A DNA stretch of 64,000 nt from Apteryx mantelli (taxonomy: Eukaryota; Chordata; Aves; Apterygiformes; Apterygidae), in the NCBI RefSeq assembly GCF_036417845.1, contig NC_089980.1, forward strand, positions 63,052,501 to 63,116,500, read 5' to 3'. Shown piece by piece: positions 49,516-60,650 of this stretch (its first letter is position 1; each line of letters begins with the position of its first letter). Under the pieces are notes generated by a model that was not told where the DNA came from, searched no databases, and saw only the letters and a list, made by a program, of their open reading frames with translations. The position numbers and the translations under genes were made by a program.

Positions 49516-51395
49516 ACCCCCAGCAGCAGCTGCCTTGGGTTAATACTGAGCAATCCTGAGCCTGATCCCAGTGCTGCCAAGACCGTTAAAGCCTCACATC
49601 TACTAACAGGGGCAGTAAGCCTTATGAGGGTTTTACAAGGGCATCCAGAGATGTGACTGACAACTGACCTCTATTGCTTGCACAGAAGAGGCCTGATGCA
49701 TTAGGCAGCTGATGGCTAGGCCTTCATTTTACCCATTTGCTGGGAAAATCTAAAATGCTGCATTTGGATGGCAGCTTCTGCCGGTTTTGGAGTATCAGTA
49801 GAGGGTGCAATTGCCAAACAGTGTTAAAGGTCCCTCACACAGACCAGCAGAATGTGTTTTAGAGGAATAGCCTGTATTATTCATGGGTGTTATCAGCTTT
49901 ATTAGTATAGCTGTGTTTGTATTAACAGTGCTTTGCATCCTTATGTTGGCAAGCATTCCTAGGGCAGGCATAATCTGAAAGGACATTTCTTTATCCTGCT
50001 GTAATAATTTGAGATTGTATAGCTACAGAAGTCTGCTGAGGAGAAGTAGGGAGTAAAGGATATATTTAATGATGGCCACATGCTGTAGTTAGATACGACC
50101 CAGAAGGCAGAGACTTCTTGTTAGTAGTCAAGCTTAACAGACCTTAGCTCTGCAGTTCTCTTCTTTCCAGTTCCTATATTTCCTATTGTTCCCTCCGTCG
50201 CCTGATGAGAAGACCCAGAAAAAAAAGAAAAAAGAATAAGGAGAGCTCTAAAATGAAGATGTTTACTGAATTCAAAAGGCATTTCAAATGGGAATGCTAC
50301 TAAGAGTATCCAGGGAACTTCTGCTCTGGTGTACACCCAAAAGCAGATCTCTGCTAGGTGCTCAGAAAGTCTGCAAGGTCACTGGGTGAGCCATGGTAGT
50401 GTAAATGAAAACTCACTTAGAGAATGACTATGTCCAGTAATTGCTTTCATCATGAATTTGTACAATTGTTTCTGCTATTATTGCTGTTATTATAGAAAAT
50501 CTAGAACTTTTTCTACGGCTAGTGCTTATTCTATATTTTTCTTCCTCTGCAAGACTGTGGGGAATACATTATTCCTGTTTTGATTCGGCTTGCTCTGAAC
50601 AAACGGAGGGTTTTTGATTTGGAAGGAATACTTCATCTTCTGTTTTCTTTAACTGCTAACACTAGAATTAATTCTGCAAGAAGGCTGTTTTTCATTAATC
50701 CCAGAATTTTCTTCCTTGTCTTTTATATGTGCTGGTGACTCACCCAAAGTAGAGACATAATGAAGGTGAATTGCAGAGATATTTATAAAATGTGTACGGA
50801 GAATTCCTAAACGTATCCAGCCTTTTCCTTCCATTTACAATTGATTGGCTGAAATGCAAATCACTTCCTTACAAAATAAAATAAAATAAAAATAAATCCC
50901 AGATGAGTTTTAAATCTCAGGTTTCCCTCAAAAAGCCTTTGAAGAGATATGGTATTCAGGGTTGCTTATTCTATTTGCATGAGGCATACTTAAAAGCTTG
51001 ATCTATCACTGTAAGTTCGCTATCCTTACCTTTTTCCTATCATTTTCAGGTATTTCTAGCCATAGCTGGTTCTGTTTTTGCCTTCCTTATGCCATCCCTG
51101 AAATGCCCTTTTGCTTTCTCTTGAACTCGCCCAGCACGTGCAGCTTTCTTCTCCCATCCTCCCTGTTCCTTCCAAGCATTCCTTTCAGGCACTCTTTCAT
51201 TTTCTGCTCCAGCCAAAACCAAAGTCATAAGTTTTGGGTGTGGTTTGAAAAACTTGAACAGCTGGCTTGGGTGGGGTTGGAAGCCAGTGACCTTTACAGT
51301 GAAATAAGAGATGCAGTTCAGAGGTAATTTTTTTCCTGCTGCATCTGAATTGTTCAATCCAGGCAGCTCTGGTCTTAAGTTCACACAGTTTGGGA
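49516..51395. other. Non-coding DNA, no gene recognised
   Basis: No gene is recognised. The stretch is AT-rich with an A-rich simple patch (aaaataaaataaaataaaa-like) at about 50874-50896. It leads up to the pentanucleotide satellite. Confidence 0.6.
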
Positions 51396-51505
51396 CCTTC
51401 CCTTCCCTTCCCTTCCCTTCCCTTCCCTTCCCTTCCCTTCCCTTCCCTTCCCTTCCCTTCCCTTCCCTTCCCTTCCCTTCCCTTCCCTTCCCTTCCCTTC
51501 CCTTC
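51396..51505. repeat. Perfect (CCTTC)22 pentanucleotide array
   Basis: Twenty-two uninterrupted CCTTC units span exactly 110 bp. The minus strand reads as GGGAA repeats, giving many G3 runs with 2-nt loops, and the tract is a perfect polypurine-polypyrimidine mirror repeat. Quadruplex and triplex structures are therefore both possible. Long open frames across it (207 and 135 codons minus, 128 plus) are artefacts of a repeat that lacks stop codons. Confidence 0.97.
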
Positions 51506-51620
51506 CCCCCTCCACCTTCCCCTTCCCCTTCTCCTTCCCCTTCCCTTCCCTTCCCCCCTCCACCTTCCCTTTCTCCTTCCCTTCCATTCCCTTCCCCCCT
51601 CCACGTTACCCTTCTCCTTC
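51506..51620. repeat. Degenerate pyrimidine-rich tail with a higher-order unit
   Basis: After the perfect array the tract continues as imperfect CCTTC and CCCCTT units. The string cttcccccctccac recurs with its tccac part at 51511, 51559 and 51600, spacings of 48 and 41 bp. This suggests that larger segments were duplicated on top of pentamer slippage. Only a few purines interrupt it. Confidence 0.85.
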
Positions 51621-52165
51621 CCAAAAGGCTTCTGAGCTCAACAATGCTTTTCTGGCAAATCACACTCATGTTTTGGAAAACAAATCTAAAACACTGAAAA
51701 CTGGATGGGGGGAATTGGCAAAGAGTAGCTTTGTGGATTTTTAGAGTTCAAAGCAAAGTAAGAAATGTTTCAGTTAAGTGAAAAGAATATATGAAGTGTT
51801 GTGAGTACAGTACCTTATTGTTTTCACAAAATGTGTAAATATGAGTTCATGGAGGAACATGAAGGATTTTTTTTTAACTAACAAAAAGTATATGAAGTGC
51901 TTTTGAGCCGCAAGATGCCTAGCTTCAGAAATTATAAGAGGAAGGTACAGCTAAAACTTCTCTTTCCCCCCTGTTTGTGCACCTCAGCATCTTCCCAACC
52001 TTCTTATTCCTCTTTAGTACACATCTCCTCTCTTTTATCTCTCTGCCTCCTTTTGTCCCCTCTCTGTCTCACTTTCCACCATGTTCCACTCTTTTTCACT
52101 CCCTGTGAAGTTCCCACTGGAGATGGCCCTGTGGACATGATTTGGTCCATGAGCATTTCACACCA
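51621..52165. other. Non-coding DNA, no gene recognised
   Basis: No gene is seen. The part at 51960-52110 is pyrimidine-rich. It sits between the satellite and the ancient LINE fragment. Confidence 0.6.
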
Positions 52166-53170
52166 CCACATCATAGGACTGGAAATGATCCCTTGAACTA
52201 TCAAGCTCTATCTACTGCTACTGAAAGTAATCATTTTGATAAGTGGATCAAGCTCTATTCTAAGCCTATGTAGCTGTCCCAAATCTTGTTTCATAGATGG
52301 CTGCAGTATTCATGTGCACAACTGCCCTTTAGTCTAAAAAATTCTTTTACATCTCTGGTGTGTTCCCACTGAATTATTTTTAGACAGCAATTGTACATAC
52401 TCAGCCTTGTTTTTCTATGCTTCTCATGTAAAATAACTCCTCCAGTCACTTGATCTCCCTGGTAGCCCTTCTTCACACAGCTATAATTTTGTTTATTCTG
52501 CTTAGAGGAGAGATGACAAGAATTGTGCGCAACATTACAAAAAAGGTATCACTAGGATTTTACACAATCTCACCGATTCATTGCCTCTTGTATTGGAAAT
52601 ACCTGATTCATCTTATGATCTTGTCTGCCTTATGGATATAACACATTTGTGGCTTGACATCACCCTAACTAATTCACTTAAGTCCTTCTTTTCAGTTGTT
52701 TCACACAGATGAACTCCCAGCCTATAGCAGATATCCTTCCTGTTGGTCCCTAAGTAAATGACCCTGCACTTCGTATTTTGTTCCATTTCTACTGCTCCAA
52801 ACTTCATGGTCATCCAGTTCTTCCTGAACGATACTGCAATCCTTCTCTCTTTTGGCAGTTCCTTTCTATGCTGTGTTAGCAGCAAATTTCATTAGCACAT
52901 GACTAAATGTAGTCAGTCATTCAGGTCATTCCTGAAAATATTACCAAAATATCCAATCCTTTCCACTGGAAGAACTCCACTAATAACGTCCCTTCAACAT
53001 GATCATGCCCTTTCTGTTTCATGATCATGCCTGTTCTCCTCTCCTGTTGGCTAGTTTGCTGTCACTTGTACTAATCTCCCTAAGCAGTACATTAGAAAAT
53101 GTTTTACTCGAGTGCAAAAAGACTAGATCTACCACATTTCCCTTCTTCAAAAATCAGTTATCCTGTTATC
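52166..53170 (-). mobile_element. Ancient CR1/L3-group LINE fragment
   Basis: Blocks appear in the order expected of a reverse-complemented CR1/L3-type LINE. Near the left end is tcataggactggaaatg, a degraded 3' terminus. At about 52760 is gaccctgcacttcg, and at about 52810 catccagttcttcctg. At about 52840-52900 are an aatccttctctc block and a cagcaaatttcattagcac block. At about 52973 aactccactaataac corresponds to the segment coding the RT block just after FADD (compare gggacaccgctagc near 1900 in copy 1). A 90-codon minus frame at 52613-52885 still reads GVHLCE and EKKDL in place of GVDLLE and EKDLG. The right end past 53000 is weak. The identity rests on recalled family patterns and the internal match to copy 1. 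Confidence 0.65.
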
Positions 53171-56100
53171 CCAAATATCACATCAATGGGGTATTTCAGC
53201 CCTATAGACACTTTTTTATGTTTTATTGCTCAGATTTTGGGCAATTTCTAGATTATCCTTCATTACAATCTTATCAATATTGCCCATCATCCTCACTTTT
53301 CACTCATTGTATTCTTTCTGTATATGGTAGAAGAACTTTCTTCATTTCTTTCCAGCTCCTTGACTTTTTAATTTCTATACTTGTACTTCCTGAAATCTAA
53401 ATCAGAGATTTCTTTATTGACTAATGCTTCTCTTCCATTCCCTGAAGATTCTGCTTGCTCCTGATATGCTGTTTATGGTAATACTACTTTTCGTGCTAGC
53501 ATTTCATTTACCAGATAAGCAGCCCTTCTATATAAGATTTTCTCATTGTTTGGAACACAAGCTCCAGATAGTTTTTGTACCTGTGACAAAATCTCTTCAA
53601 ACAGGTGCCTACAGTAATTTTCATTTCTCTTCATTTTATAAAAGCAAAGCTTCAACACTGTATTGGTGTGAGCTTTTAATTCCTGTTCACACTGATTTTG
53701 AATGGTTTCTTAAAGTAACACTGACATATAAATGCAATAGACATCAGTCAAAGATTGCTTAATTAAACTGATCAGCTGGCCATTTGTAACTAAAGTAACA
53801 AGATAAATCTGATTTTAATAGAGGGCAATGAGGGTGCTGTACAGCATGCAGTCTTTAGATGGAGAGAGACATAACAGTGCAAGTATTTGGCAAACACTGT
53901 TATCATTACTTATTAAAATGATCTAATTCCAAAATTAGATTATCTTTGTGAAATGTTGCATGTGTCTGTTTAGTTCTTGCAGAGTTTAAATCTTAGTGTG
54001 GTATTTTTTCTCTCCCCAGGGAAAATATATTAAAAAAAAAATAATTCTGGACTTCAAGACCTTACCAGGTCTGATGACCATTTCTGGTGGCCAGCATGAG
54101 CTGAGGCAGAGACCTCTTCAGCACAGCCTCGAGACATTACCAGATCAGGCAGCTTCGGTATCCCTAGTTGATTAGCAAAGAGTTGAGCGGGCATGTGGGA
54201 ACCGGGCCAGTCTGAAACAGAGCCCAGCACAATCATTCACGTGGATAGGTGGGTCATGCAGGTCCTCGAGGAATGTGCTCCTTGGCATGCTTGAGGGCAC
54301 CAAGATCAGGCCACTGACAGCAAATAGCATTGCTGGTGTTGGCATTGCAACAGCTTCTGCGGGCCTGGGTGCCTCGTTAGGGCAATAACACACTTAACGA
54401 ATCAGAATTAACTGCTCCTTCTCTCTGTAACTCTGAAGCAGCTATCCTCATGGCTTTCCCCTGTTGGTTGGCTTTAGCTGTACTCAGGTACACCCCTGAA
54501 GGGATAATATGCTCCTTCCTGCGGCCCCAGCAGCAGGAGGAGGGAGGCAGTGTTACAGTGGCACAGGCTGTCCCCACTGTAGCATGTGCACATGGCAGGG
54601 ATCTTCTACTGCCGCTGCAGCTTCCTGGTACCCTCACCTCTGTACCAGGGGAAGGACGAAGGAAGGCTGGAGGACACTGCTTTGACTAGCCTGCCCCGAT
54701 ACTGTGGCTGTCAGAGGTTCAGAAGCCTGGGGCTACCCAAGAAGCCAGCAGATTCCCCATGCTGCCTATAGCCAAGGCCATGTGAAGGTGATTATGCATA
54801 ATATCCCCCTCCTCCCAGCTCTCTGGCTGTACCCAGCCTGGGATGTAGCCCCCTGAGCACTTGGATGGCTTCCTCTGACACTGCTGCATCCATAGGACAT
54901 TCGGAGAGGAGGGAACCGACACCAATTTGTGCCACAGCAGATGAGTTTTACCATGCTTAGCTTAAGTTGTTGCTTTTGTCCTTATATCACATCTCCTTAT
55001 TTTAGCCCCTAATTTTTTATGCACAGGGTGGAGGGAAAGAAGAAGAAATGTCTGGCAGGCAACCATATTATGTAACACACCTTAAGGATGAGATTTCATG
55101 TAAGGAAAGGGCCCCACAGTGGATTTGATTTCTCCACGTTTACCTCAGATAATGTATGCACTTTTTTTTTGGGGGGGTGTTGTTTAAGCCCTCTAACATG
55201 TGGTACCTTTTAATTTACTTCAGGTCACGTAGGGGGCAAGGTACTTTGAAACACAGACTGAATGATACAAAAATAGAATGACTGACTCAGACGAACAGAA
55301 CTGCAAATTCCAAGGGCCACAGAAGTGCTTTACTGAAAGCAGTAGGATGCTCCTTCAGCTTCTGCTTCTGCCGCTGTGGCTCATGAGGTGGGGAAGTGCA
55401 CCTGAAGGACAGTACAGAATCAAACAATTATTTAGCATAACTGAATATATATTAGTATCAGCCTGCAAGACTAAATGTGAGCACAAATTTTCCAGTTCTA
55501 GGCAGAAAAAGCCAGTAGAAGGAAAGAGGTGAAAATCAGGTGAAATCCCAGTCCTGTTGAAGTTGATGAGATTTTCGCCATTGATTGCCATGATACAGGA
55601 GCATTTCCCATAGATCTGTAAGGAATTTTGTAACTGCATTATAATGCATGCTGGGAGAATGATATCATGAAGGGAAAAATTCAGCATCTGTTTACAAGTT
55701 TTTCCACCAAAACTAAATAGGGGCATTTCTTCTTCATTGAGAAACCTGGAAAAAACTCTGGGAGGGAAGGAGCAGAAAGAGCCCTTTCCTGCCCATTTAG
55801 CCATGTTATATGCTGAGCAGGTCCTAAGCCAGCGTGTGTTTTTTCTTCAAAGGCCCTGCTCCAGCTTGGACAATCGCAGCTGATGAGGATTGCCCCAATG
55901 TGCACTTTTGTTTTCTATCATATCCTCTTTGGAAAATATGTTACAATATTGGCCAGTCAGTTTGTCGTTCTTTGTTGGCTTCTCCTGTTGTAACATGATG
56001 ATGCTGTTTTTTTCATTAGTTTTCAATCAGCTCTCAAAGAGATCAGGCTAGAAAACTTTAACTTCCTCCCAAACCTTTGGATCCCATTGGTACCTTCTTT

Positions 56101-57769
56101 CTGCTGGGCCTATTTATCTCATATCTCAGGTTTCTTTCTAGGCAGTTCTCAGCATCCTCTGTAGAGCCATATCCCTGTTTTATTGATAGGCTTTCTCTTG
56201 CAGATTTCACTGAATATATGACTTCCTCACAAAACTGAGTATTCTTTACAGATTTACTGTAACCCTGTCAGATAGGGAAGAAATATCATCTCTACTTAGA
56301 GCAGAAACATGGGTCTTTTTCTAGTGCCCACAAACATGTAGTTGCCAAAGACTAAATAATTCTCTTGTGGAGAATACATTGTGTTCTCAGCCAGAGAAGA
56401 CGAATCTTTTCTGGGTGGAGTGGACAATTCTCCACTGACATAGGGTTTGGCAAAGGGATGCTCAAGAGCTGTCGCTGGAGAAGTGCAATCACTAATTTTG
56501 CTAATTGACTAGAAGGGACATCCCCCTGTCTAAGCTTTGGCCAGCAAGTACAGGGTTAGTTTAATAAATTACAAGGATTTTTTTTTTAATTAAAAGAAGG
56601 AAGGGATGTGCTCAGCTTGTAAACACAAATGCAAACACATTTGGTAACTAAGCAGTTTGGCCAGCATTCTGCTTATAAAGGATGAAGTTTGCTGCTAAGC
56701 TTTGGAATAATAGCATATGGCAGTACACTGAATATTTGTCATGAAGTGATTTCATTTTATATGTTAAAGCAGTCTACCCAGTGTGGAGACTGGTGTTTTT
56801 GAAAGTCAGATGTGACAGAGAGAAAAGTTAATCATTTGCAGAATACTGATTAACTGTACAATTTAAAGCTGTATGCATTTGCATTTAGATCATTCTGGCC
56901 CTAATACCACAAGAGCTATATACAGCTCTTTACAAATATCAGCTCCTAAGAATGTTAAAAATACTTTTATTTTCAAGGAAAACAAACAATTTTGGTGCTT
57001 TTATGACTAACAGCTTTTAAAATTAAAATTCAGAGACAAAAACACTTTGAAATTATTTATTGAAGTTGATGCTGTATGTTTACTTATCACATTCTTTTTT
57101 AGATTAAGCACTGAAAATAGATTAATCAGTTATGCAGTTTGTTTCTAGAAAATGTCAGCTTCAGATTCCTATTAACACACTGCTACAGCATTAGACAACT
57201 ATGTCTAAAATTAACCTGCCACCATGAGATGAAGAACTGAAGTGACACCATCACACTTTAAAGTATGTAATTACTTCACAGATATATAGAGAGACTCCTG
57301 AATAAGACATCTTGCAAGATCCAAGAGGAGGAAAAATCCAGACACAAGAGAGAACCACCCCTCTAAAAATACCACAACCCTACTCCAACAGGGACCTCAG
57401 ACAAGGCCAGGAGCACACTCATAATTAATCAAACAAAGATCCTGTCTGGATCAAACTGTGATAGGGGTAAGAGAGTCTGCGTGGTTGCAGAGCCAGTCCA
57501 CTCACGTGTGACTTAGAGAGTATTTGGTAGGAGTGTCTATGAAGAGGAGGAGAGGTTGCCTTGTCCTGCTGGCCACCATCTCAGGGACTGGGATGCCAGT
57601 TTCTTGGATGATGTATGATATGAGGTTAGGGGAAGGGATCTGCACTAGGGAAGAGATGAAGTTAAAGCGCAGTAGTTCCATAGGCCAGTTTCAAGACAAC
57701 ATGACGTGCACAATGAATTCAAACAGAGAGGAACATGTTGAAGACACACTTCTGAATTACTGATGCCCT
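53171..57769. other. Non-coding DNA, no gene recognised
   Basis: No gene can be named. A T-run-rich acceptor-like site (ttctctccccag) ends at 54019 and is followed by an open segment to a stop at 54173-54175; it is treated only as a lead. The part at 56560-57180 is strongly AT-rich. Open frames of up to 149 codons (55355-55804 minus) show no domain. Confidence 0.55.
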
Positions 57770-58180
57770 TCTATAGCCCAGTGTAGCCTTGTAGCCTACA
57801 CTAACAAGATAACACCATGAGAAACAGCAGAAATGAGAAACGGTATAGACATAAAACAAAAGGGGGGGTAGTAGCTTAACAGAACTCCTGATCAAGGTAG
57901 AAATTACCAAGGCAACCATATCAGAGATACCAAATAGCAGTGTGAAATCAGCAAAACTGGCACCAATGGGGAAAGAATTAAGAGGGGTGGGTTATTTATT
58001 TGGGAGCAGATGAAGATGGTAAAGGGTAAGAGCTTAGGAGAGGAAAAAGGGGAAAAAAGATATATAAGGGAAAGCAACCTGTGTGATCAGTGCTGGACGG
58101 GGATACCTCTCAGTCAGCCCTGAGCTCAATCATGGTGGTTTGGAGCAGGACAATAAATCCACAGTTTTCACCATACACTT
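57770..58180 (+). mobile_element. Candidate solo LTR of an endogenous retrovirus
   Basis: The arrangement resembles a retroviral LTR read on the plus strand. A purine-rich upstream part is followed by a TATA box (tatataaggg, 58061-58070), a short GC-balanced segment that would be R, and a polyadenylation signal aataaa at 58152-58157, 91 bp after the TATA box. A tgtag start near 57782 sits in a 6-bp-stem hairpin (gtgtag and ctacac). I could not identify a clean terminal CA, a primer-binding site, a target-site duplication or any gag, pol or env sequence, so the edges are approximate. An ordinary promoter-like AT-rich region is the alternative. Confidence 0.35.
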
Positions 58181-58801
58181 GTCCAGCTTGCTTCTGGGGT
58201 CAGGAGGGAGCTGACATGATTTTCCCCAGCACCAATGAGGAAATATTGGGAGCTCTTCTTAACACTGACTGGGACACTCTCAGGGACTTCCACCTACCGA
58301 CATCACCGCTCCCTAACTCCTTCCCATCAGCCACAGCCCAACAAACCACACTTTTATCTAATGGAAGTAATTTGGCTCAGTGCAAGGCAATCAAAAGGCT
58401 GTGATATACAGGATCAAAGACTTGCTAGTCTTAGAAATATAGGTAATAACAAATCATGATAGCTCTTTGTTTTTTTTTCTCAACACAATGCTGTTATCTT
58501 ACTTCTTCTAGCTGTGTATGTGTGAGGGTAGAAGGATGGTTTTTGCGTCTGATGCAGTTAAAAGATTTTCTTCTCTCCTTTTTGTGCATTGAAACCCTCC
58601 CTTCACTGCTCTAAAGCTAAATGAAACTTATTTATTGTTAAGTGATTAAAATGATTCAATTGACAAGTTACTCTTCTTGCTTTTGTTTAGTTAAGACTAA
58701 TTGGTATGCTATTGCCACTTTCCTGTCTTCCTCTGTTTCTGGGAAAGATTCAAGTGGTACTTTAAACCCAGAAACTGTCAAAAAGTTTTAATGGATTGGA
58801 A

Positions 58802-58823
58802 ATATTCCAATATATTGGAATAT
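58802..58823. repeat. Perfect 22-bp AT-rich palindrome
   Basis: The sequence is its own reverse complement across all 22 bases, centred on an AATATATT core inside TTCC and GGAA arms. A further ttggaa lies immediately to the left, so ggaa and ttcc motifs recur within about 30 bp. Confidence 0.9.
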
Positions 58824-60417
58824 ATTGTAAATGTCTTAATCTCTTGATAATGTGTCATTGCAATTAGTGGAATATGCTGAAGAGACCAAGTTTGTGATTC
58901 CTGCATAGCGTTTAATGATAAGGACAATTCTACTGGTTAGGCATGTGGACTGTGTGCAGCCAGGGACAGCAATTCATGTGGTGTCAGTTCTCATAGCTCA
59001 ACTGGTTTTAAGGAAGCAAATCTTGATATCTGCATAGGGATATTGGCTTACAGCAGCTGAGAATCTTTCCTAGGTACAGTAGCTTGAGGCTGAATAACCA
59101 TTACTTAATATAATGGCCACAGAATCTGCAATAAGCGTGTTTCCAAATGTTCATGTCAAGCCCAAAGATAAATCACGTTTTATGGATTTGAATTTATTTT
59201 TGCTGGACACAGCAACTGATTATTTGGCATTAGCTGGAGACATTGAGGAGAGCTGACTTCTAACCCCAGTTACACTGGTGCAGTGTCACACCAAGGACAC
59301 TGAGGCCATAATCCCACCTAACATCTCTTCTCTTGTCTCTTCACTGGCTGGCCCACTGTTTACCCAGTGGGTAATCTGGTGAGTATTTTCTGATTTGTGA
59401 TGAAGCTTTTGAACATGTCCAAGCAACACTGGAACCCACACTCTATTCTGAAGTAAGAAGAAATGCTACAAAATCACTTGGGAATTTTTGAAAAATCTCA
59501 CTCTGGGTCTCACAGACTAGTCAAATCTCCTTCCAAAAATCAATGTATTTAGCTGCTCCAAACTCAAGGAACTGAACCATCAAACTCCATTGAAAAACTT
59601 CACTCCACAAATTGTGCTCTCACATTTATCCCTGCAGCCTCCTCTTAACTGTAGTATAACATGGAGATAAAGCAGTCAGAATTTGGTTGTTTGCATTTGT
59701 GTGCTCTAAAGATTATAAAAAGGATAAAGTGGGTTTTGCTCATTTCCTTTGATTTAACATTTACTGTATCATCTTTGCTTTCATTTGATATTCCTTAAAT
59801 TGGTAAAATGTGGGCTTTCATTGCAAGATTTACCTCTTAGTAATTAAAAAAATGACATAAAGCAGAGTTCAAATGGTCTTTCATTTTGTGAGAGACCAGC
59901 TTTAAACCTAGTTAGATAAACACATTGGATGAGAGCATTGACTTCTGCATATAGTATAGATTTGGCCCCTATTTTCAAATGTGGAGACAAAACGTTTTTT
60001 GCAAGCGTGTTGTATTCTGGGATCTTGAACTCCCTTGTGTGCCCACAGCCACACATCTGTTCTCCCCATGCATGTGCAGTGAGGAGGATGTGGGCACACA
60101 AACACGCTATCGCCAGACGAACTGAATATGAACTTGCAACAGATCAGCTTTCTGATAACTGATTTAATGACCCATTCAAGCTTGTAGAAGAGATTTCATC
60201 TCCGATCCAGTCGGGATAACTCTCTCAAAAGGCTGTTCTGGCTGTTTTGATCCAGCCTGTGAGACCAGCTAAGACATTATGAAACATGACTGTCCCAGTC
60301 CCTCAGAAAGGGCAGCATCTACTACCTCATGACCAAGCTATTCACAGTGTATTAGTCAAAAGGTTGTCTGTTGTAATGTATTTCTTCGGGGTAGAGACTG
60401 TCTCTGCTATTATTTCT

Positions 60418-60650
60418 TCATTCACTCCATTTTTGACTTCCTCAATTTTTGTTTCTTTTCACTTTCTATCCCATTTCTTTATCTTTCTTCTCTGCATTTG
60501 CTTGTCACCATTTGCCTTTTGTTTCTTCTTTTTTATGCTTGTTTTCCACTATTTTTAGTTTTTCTTTCCTCCATCTTTCTCCTCCACAGCTTTCAGTCCT
60601 CCCATTTCTTTCTTTGCTCTATAATCTCTTTCTTCTGTATATCTCTTTCT
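60418..60650. repeat. Pyrimidine-rich TTTC/CTTT low-complexity tract
   Basis: About 230 bp dominated by T and C with recurrent tttcttt and ctttct words and occasional purine interruptions. The three overlapping plus-strand open frames here are artefacts of low complexity. Confidence 0.75.

Noticed and set aside
51046..51669. 207-codon minus-strand frame rich in Gly, Arg, Glu and Lys
   Set aside because: It is produced by the CCTTC array, which lacks stop codons on this strand. The residue pattern simply follows the pentamer.
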